Shown piece by piece: positions 5,844 to 8,510 of a DNA stretch of 8,510 bases (position 1 is the stretch's first letter; each line of letters opens with the position of its first letter). The notes under the pieces are model-generated. The model was not told the origin of the DNA. It saw only the letters and a program-made list of their open reading frames with translations, and ran no database searches. Source of the DNA: Oscillospiraceae bacterium (lineage in GTDB: Bacteria > Bacillota > Clostridia > Oscillospirales > Oscillospiraceae); contig JAISFB010000041.1 of the NCBI GenBank assembly GCA_031263805.1, positions 1-8,510 on the forward strand, in the 5' to 3' direction. The position numbers and the translations under genes were made by a program.

Positions 5844-5879
5844 GGCAATAAAAACCACTCTTTTTGCGGGCAATAAAAA
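5844..5879 (+). repeat. Two 11-bp direct repeats in the divergent control region
   Basis: GGCAATAAAAA occurs at 5844-5854 and 5869-5879, 25 nt apart start to start. The core GCAATAAAAA appears a third time on the minus strand at 5785-5776. They flank the SARP-like heptamers and lie 30-65 nt upstream of the regulator's -35 box. They could be operators or AT-rich UP elements; because the region is AT-rich, chance recurrence is possible. Confidence 0.4.
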
Positions 5880-5907
5880 TTTTATCTTTATTTATGGGGC
5901 AAGGCTC

Positions 5908-5935
5908 TTGCTTCTGATAAATTTTATGCTAAAAT
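5908..5935 (+). promoter_or_regulatory. Extended -10 promoter of the BTAD regulator gene
   Basis: TTGCTT (5908-5913), a 16-nt spacer and TAAAAT (5930-5935), preceded by TG plus one base (5927-5929), make a good sigma-A extended -10 promoter. The start would be near 5942, giving a leader of about 35 nt with GGAGGAG (5963-5969) 7 nt before the GTG at 5977. Confidence 0.65.
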
Positions 5936-5976
5936 GAAACTATGTAACGCTTTATAGCGACGGGAGGAGAACGCGC

Positions 5977-7194
5977 GTGTTAGAGATTCGTATGTTCGGA
6001 GGATTTTCGATAAAATATAGGGGCGCCGACGTGTCGGACGCCATAAACCGCTCAAAGCGCCTTCGCGCGATGTTGGCGTACCTGATAGCCCATCAGGGGC
6101 GTGAAATTTCGCAGGGCGAGATCATAGAGGCGCTGTGGCAGGACGACGAGATCGAAAATCCCGCGAACACGTTGAAAACCATCCTGCACCGACTGCGCTC
6201 CGCGTTGTTCGGGCTCGGGATCAGAAATGTCGCCTCGTGCATTTCGTACAGGCGCGGGGCTTACGCCTGGACACCGTGCGTGCCCTGCTATGTGGACGCC
6301 CACGAATTTGAAAAAATATTTTCGGAAGCGGAGGCCTCCAAGAAGGACGAGGAGCGCCGCGCGCAGCTCTACGCCGAGGCCGCCGCGCTGTACAAGGGCG
6401 GTTTTTTGCCGAAAAACGCGCTTGACCCGTGGGTCGTGCCGCTCGACGGCTATTACCGCTCAAAATTTATAACGGCGGTCAACAGCGCCGCGGACTATTT
6501 TTTAGAGCACGGGCGCGCTTCAGACGTCGTCCGGCTGTGCCACGGCGCCGTCAACGTCGACCCGTACGAAGAGCATTTTCATTCCTGCCTGATCCGCGCG
6601 CTTATCGCCGACGGGCGCCAGCAGCAGGCGTTAGAGCATTACGATTACGTATCGGCGCTCTTTTTCAATAAATTCGGAGTGAACCTTTCCGGAGAGCTGA
6701 CCGAGCTGTATAAAGAAGTCGTAAAATCCTCAAATAAAACGGAGACGAATCTGAGCGTCATAATCGACGGGCTCCGGGAGGACTCCGCGGATTCCGGCTG
6801 CTTTTACTGCGAATACGAGCCTTTTCGGACGATATACAGATTAGAGGCGCGCTCCGCCGCGCGAAGCGGACAGGTCGTATATATATGTCTGCTAACGCTA
6901 TCCGACGCGCGGGGAAAAAAGCCGAAGCCGAGCACGCTCGCCAAGTCTATGGACAGGCTTCGCGAAACCGTGATGCAGACACTGCGGCACGGTGATCTGT
7001 TCACCCGCTACAGCGTGAATCAATATCTCGTTATGCTCCCCGCCACGTCGTTTGAGACGGGAAATATGGTGATGCGCCGCGTCGCCGCCGCGTTTCGCCG
7101 TGAGAACGGGCGGAGCACGACCGTGCTGTCATATACGCTCCAGCCGATCGTTCCCGCCGCGCTTGAAGCCCGTACCGCCGCCGCCGGTTCCTAA
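5977..7194 (+). CDS. SARP/BTAD-family transcriptional regulator with a degenerate GGDEF-like C-terminal domain
   Basis: This 405-residue cytoplasmic protein has three parts. Residues 1-100 form an OmpR/SARP-like winged helix (MLEIRMFGGFSIKYRG; LAYLIAHQGREISQGEIIEALW). Residues about 105-250 form a BTAD helical domain (YVDAHEFEKIF; DPYEEHFHSCLIRALIADGR, then ALEHYD). Residues about 273-392 resemble a GGDEF-type alpha/beta domain, with YICLLTLSD as an early strand and RYSVNQYLVMLP (344-355) where active cyclases have RYGGDEFxxLLP. All five GGDEF signature positions differ, so diguanylate cyclase activity is not expected; it may be a sensor or dimerisation module. There is no receiver domain. 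The GTG start follows GGAGGAG by 7 nt. It is divergent from the small two-repeat protein and probably regulates it. The signal is unknown. It converges with tyrS across a 7-bp gap without a clear terminator. Confidence 0.88.
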   Translation: MLEIRMFGGFSIKYRGADVSDAINRSKRLRAMLAYLIAHQGREISQGEIIEALWQDDEIENPANTLKTILHRLRSALFGLGIRNVASCISYRRGAYAWTPCVPCYVDAHEFEKIFSEAEASKKDEERRAQLYAEAAALYKGGFLPKNALDPWVVPLDGYYRSKFITAVNSAADYFLEHGRASDVVRLCHGAVNVDPYEEHFHSCLIRALIADGRQQQALEHYDYVSALFFNKFGVNLSGELTELYKEVVKSSNKTETNLSVIIDGLREDSADSGCFYCEYEPFRTIYRLEARSAARSGQVVYICLLTLSDARGKKPKPSTLAKSMDRLRETVMQTLRHGDLFTRYSVNQYLVMLPATSFETGNMVMRRVAAAFRRENGRSTTVLSYTLQPIVPAALEARTAAAGS

Positions 7195-7201
7195 ACGGAA
7201 A

Positions 7202-8422
7202 TCAGGCCCTGACGCGCCTGTAGCTCTTTTTTCCGCGCCGGACGATGATCCCATCTTCGGAAAGCTCCTCGACCGTGTATTTTTTACTTATATCCGTTAT
7301 TTTTACGCCGTCGGCTTCCACGCCGCCCTGCTCGACGGCGCGGCGCGCCTCGCTGCGCGATGTGACGAGCCCCGATTTTTGCAAAATCGCGAGAATGTCC
7401 ACAGTCCCGTCCGTAAAGTCCGACGGCGTAAGCACGCTCTCCGGCATATCCGCCGCGCCGCCGGACTTAAACAGCGTTCTCGCCGTGTCTTGCGCCTGTC
7501 CGGCGGCGTCCGCCCCGTGGATAAGCGCCGTTATCTCGTGCGCCAGGATCTCTTTCGCATCGTTGAGGCGCTTATCGCGCCAGGTCTCCATCTCCGCTAT
7601 CTGTTCGAGAGGCAGGTCAGTCAGCATTTTAAGGTATTTTATCACGACGCCGTCGTCTACGTTGCGGTAGTACTGGAACAGCTCGAAGGGGCTGGTTTTG
7701 TTCGCGTCGAGCCACACGGCGCCGCCGGAGGTCTTGCCCATCTTCTCGCCCGTAGCCGAGGGCAGCAGCGTTATGGTGAGCACGTGCGCGTCCCGTGCTA
7801 ATTTGCGGCGGATAAGCTCCGTCCCGGCGAGCATATTAGACCACTGGTCGTCCCCGCCTAGCTGCATGGAGCAGCCGTAGCGCAAAAACAGCTCGTAAAA
7901 GTCGTACGCCTGCATTATCATGTAGTTGAATTCGAGAAAGGACAGCCCCTTCTCCAGGCGCTGCTTATAGCACTCGGCCGTGAGCATACGGTTGACGGAG
8001 AAGTGCGCGCCGACGTCCCGCAAAAACTCGACGTAGTTGAGCACGCGCAGCCAGTCGGCGTTGTTCGCCATCAGCGCGCGCCCCTCCGAGAAGTCTAAAA
8101 AGCGCGACATTTGAACCTTGAACCGCTCGCAGTATTCGTCGATAGTCTCAACGGTCATAACGCGCCGCATATCCGTTCGCCCCGACGGGTCGCCTATCAT
8201 TCCCGTGCCGCCGCCCACGAGCGCTATCGGTCTGTTCCCCGCCTCTTGCAGGCGGCGCATAACGGAAAGCGGCATGGCGTGCCCCACGTGCAGGCTGTCC
8301 GCCGTCGGGTCGAAGCCGACGTAGAACGTGGCGCGGCCACTGTCGATGAGCTCGGCTACCTCCGCCTCTCCCGTCGTCTGCGCGACGAGCCCGCGCGCTT
8401 GTAGTTCCTCATATAATGTCAT
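7202..8422 (-). CDS. tyrS: Tyrosyl-tRNA synthetase
   Basis: This 406-residue class I synthetase charges tRNA-Tyr with tyrosine in an ATP-dependent reaction in the cytosol. It shows YVGFDPTADSLHVGH (34-48), with HVGH as the HIGH motif. The tyrosine pocket and core region includes MQAYDFYEL (170-178) and QLGGDDQWSN (187-196). KMGKT (227-231) serves as the KMSKS loop, and a C-terminal S4 RNA-binding domain covers about 341-406 (VTSRSEARRAVEQGGV). It is full length for the bacterial TyrS group. The ATG at 8422 follows an AAGGGG site by roughly 10 nt. A strong promoter lies about 50 bp upstream, and the short leader contains a hairpin but no T-box, which is unusual for a Firmicutes aminoacyl-tRNA synthetase gene. 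Confidence 0.97.
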   Translation of the reverse strand: MTLYEELQARGLVAQTTGEAEVAELIDSGRATFYVGFDPTADSLHVGHAMPLSVMRRLQEAGNRPIALVGGGTGMIGDPSGRTDMRRVMTVETIDEYCERFKVQMSRFLDFSEGRALMANNADWLRVLNYVEFLRDVGAHFSVNRMLTAECYKQRLEKGLSFLEFNYMIMQAYDFYELFLRYGCSMQLGGDDQWSNMLAGTELIRRKLARDAHVLTITLLPSATGEKMGKTSGGAVWLDANKTSPFELFQYYRNVDDGVVIKYLKMLTDLPLEQIAEMETWRDKRLNDAKEILAHEITALIHGADAAGQAQDTARTLFKSGGAADMPESVLTPSDFTDGTVDILAILQKSGLVTSRSEARRAVEQGGVEADGVKITDISKKYTVEELSEDGIIVRRGKKSYRRVRA

Positions 8423-8444
8423 TTTACAGCATCCCCTTTGCGCG

Positions 8445-8464
8445 CCGGCGACATAAATCGCCGG
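8445..8464 (-). promoter_or_regulatory. Hairpin at the 5' end of the tyrS leader
   Basis: CCGGCGA and TCGCCGG form a perfect 7-bp GC-rich stem around a 6-nt loop. It begins within a few nt of the predicted transcription start (about 8466) and is followed by the ribosome binding region. No U-tract follows, so it is not a terminator. A 5'-terminal stem of this type could protect the mRNA from 5'-end-dependent decay; that role is inferred. Confidence 0.6.
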
Positions 8465-8473
8465 TACGCCGAG

Positions 8474-8502
8474 AGTCTATCACGCGCGTCCGCCGCTGTC
8501 AA
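8474..8502 (-). promoter_or_regulatory. sigma-A promoter of tyrS
   Basis: On the minus strand a perfect TTGACA (8502-8497) is followed after 17 nt by TAGACT (8479-8474), with a TG one base upstream of the -10 box (extended -10). The implied start near 8466 gives a leader of about 45 nt. Confidence 0.75.
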
Positions 8503-8510
8503 CAGCGTTT

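Noticed and set aside
5733..5873. N-terminal extension of the small two-repeat protein to 5873
   Set aside because: The extension crosses the AT-rich promoter region and the leader hairpin, and a near-ideal Shine-Dalgarno serves the ATG at 5732.
7188..7200. TTCC-taaac-GGAA stem between the regulator and tyrS as a shared terminator
   Set aside because: The stem has only 4 bp and there is no T-tract on either strand.
7100..7801. 233-codon plus-strand frame running from the regulator end into antisense tyrS
   Set aside because: Most of it is the complement of conserved TyrS sequence, and there is no ribosome binding site or domain signal.
8423..8466. T-box riboswitch for tyrS
   Set aside because: The leader is too short, and neither a T-box antiterminator sequence nor a specifier stem is visible.

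Overview
The window looks like chromosomal DNA from a GC-rich, spore-forming member of the Clostridia, probably an uncultured gut-type lineage. The evidence is a SPOCS/LysM spore-coat morphogenesis gene behind a good sigma-E-type promoter, strong AGGAGG-type ribosome binding sites, TTG and GTG starts, a clostridial-type OGG1-like glycosylase, and an [Fe-S] old-yellow-enzyme oxidoreductase. No RNA gene, IS element, CRISPR array or phage gene was seen. The species cannot be named from this window.

Layout from left to right. (1) A 3'-truncated SipL-like gene runs leftward from 1475 off the left edge. (2) Positions 1476-1686 hold two back-to-back promoters, one sporulation-type facing left and one sigma-A-type facing right. 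(3) A 685-residue FMN/[4Fe-4S]/FAD oxidoreductase (1687-3744) has an unusually long interdomain linker. That linker is built from a 19-nt inverted repeat and a 42-bp in-frame tandem repeat, and looks like a repeat element captured inside the gene. (4) On the minus strand, a small two-repeat protein of unknown function (5295-5732), trmB (4590-5237) and an ogg-type 8-oxoguanine glycosylase (3757-4623) lie in that transcription order and could form one operon. (5) Positions 5733-5976 are an AT-rich divergent control region. (6) A regulator with a SARP-like winged helix, a BTAD domain and a degenerate GGDEF-like domain (5977-7194) reads rightward. (7) tyrS (7202-8422) reads leftward, with its own promoter and a short hairpin leader that has no T-box.

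The best candidate for something undescribed is the divergent pair in 5295-7194. The small protein is an internal duplication of an approximately 45-residue beta-beta-alpha unit. Upstream of it, where a -35 box should be, lie TGWAACC heptamers with an 11-bp period ending 9 bp from a TATACT box. This is the operator layout known for SARP/BTAD activators, and the gene facing away encodes exactly such a protein. I infer that the regulator activates the small-protein operon. The rest of the window is housekeeping: tRNA m7G modification, oxidative DNA repair and tyrosyl-tRNA synthesis.
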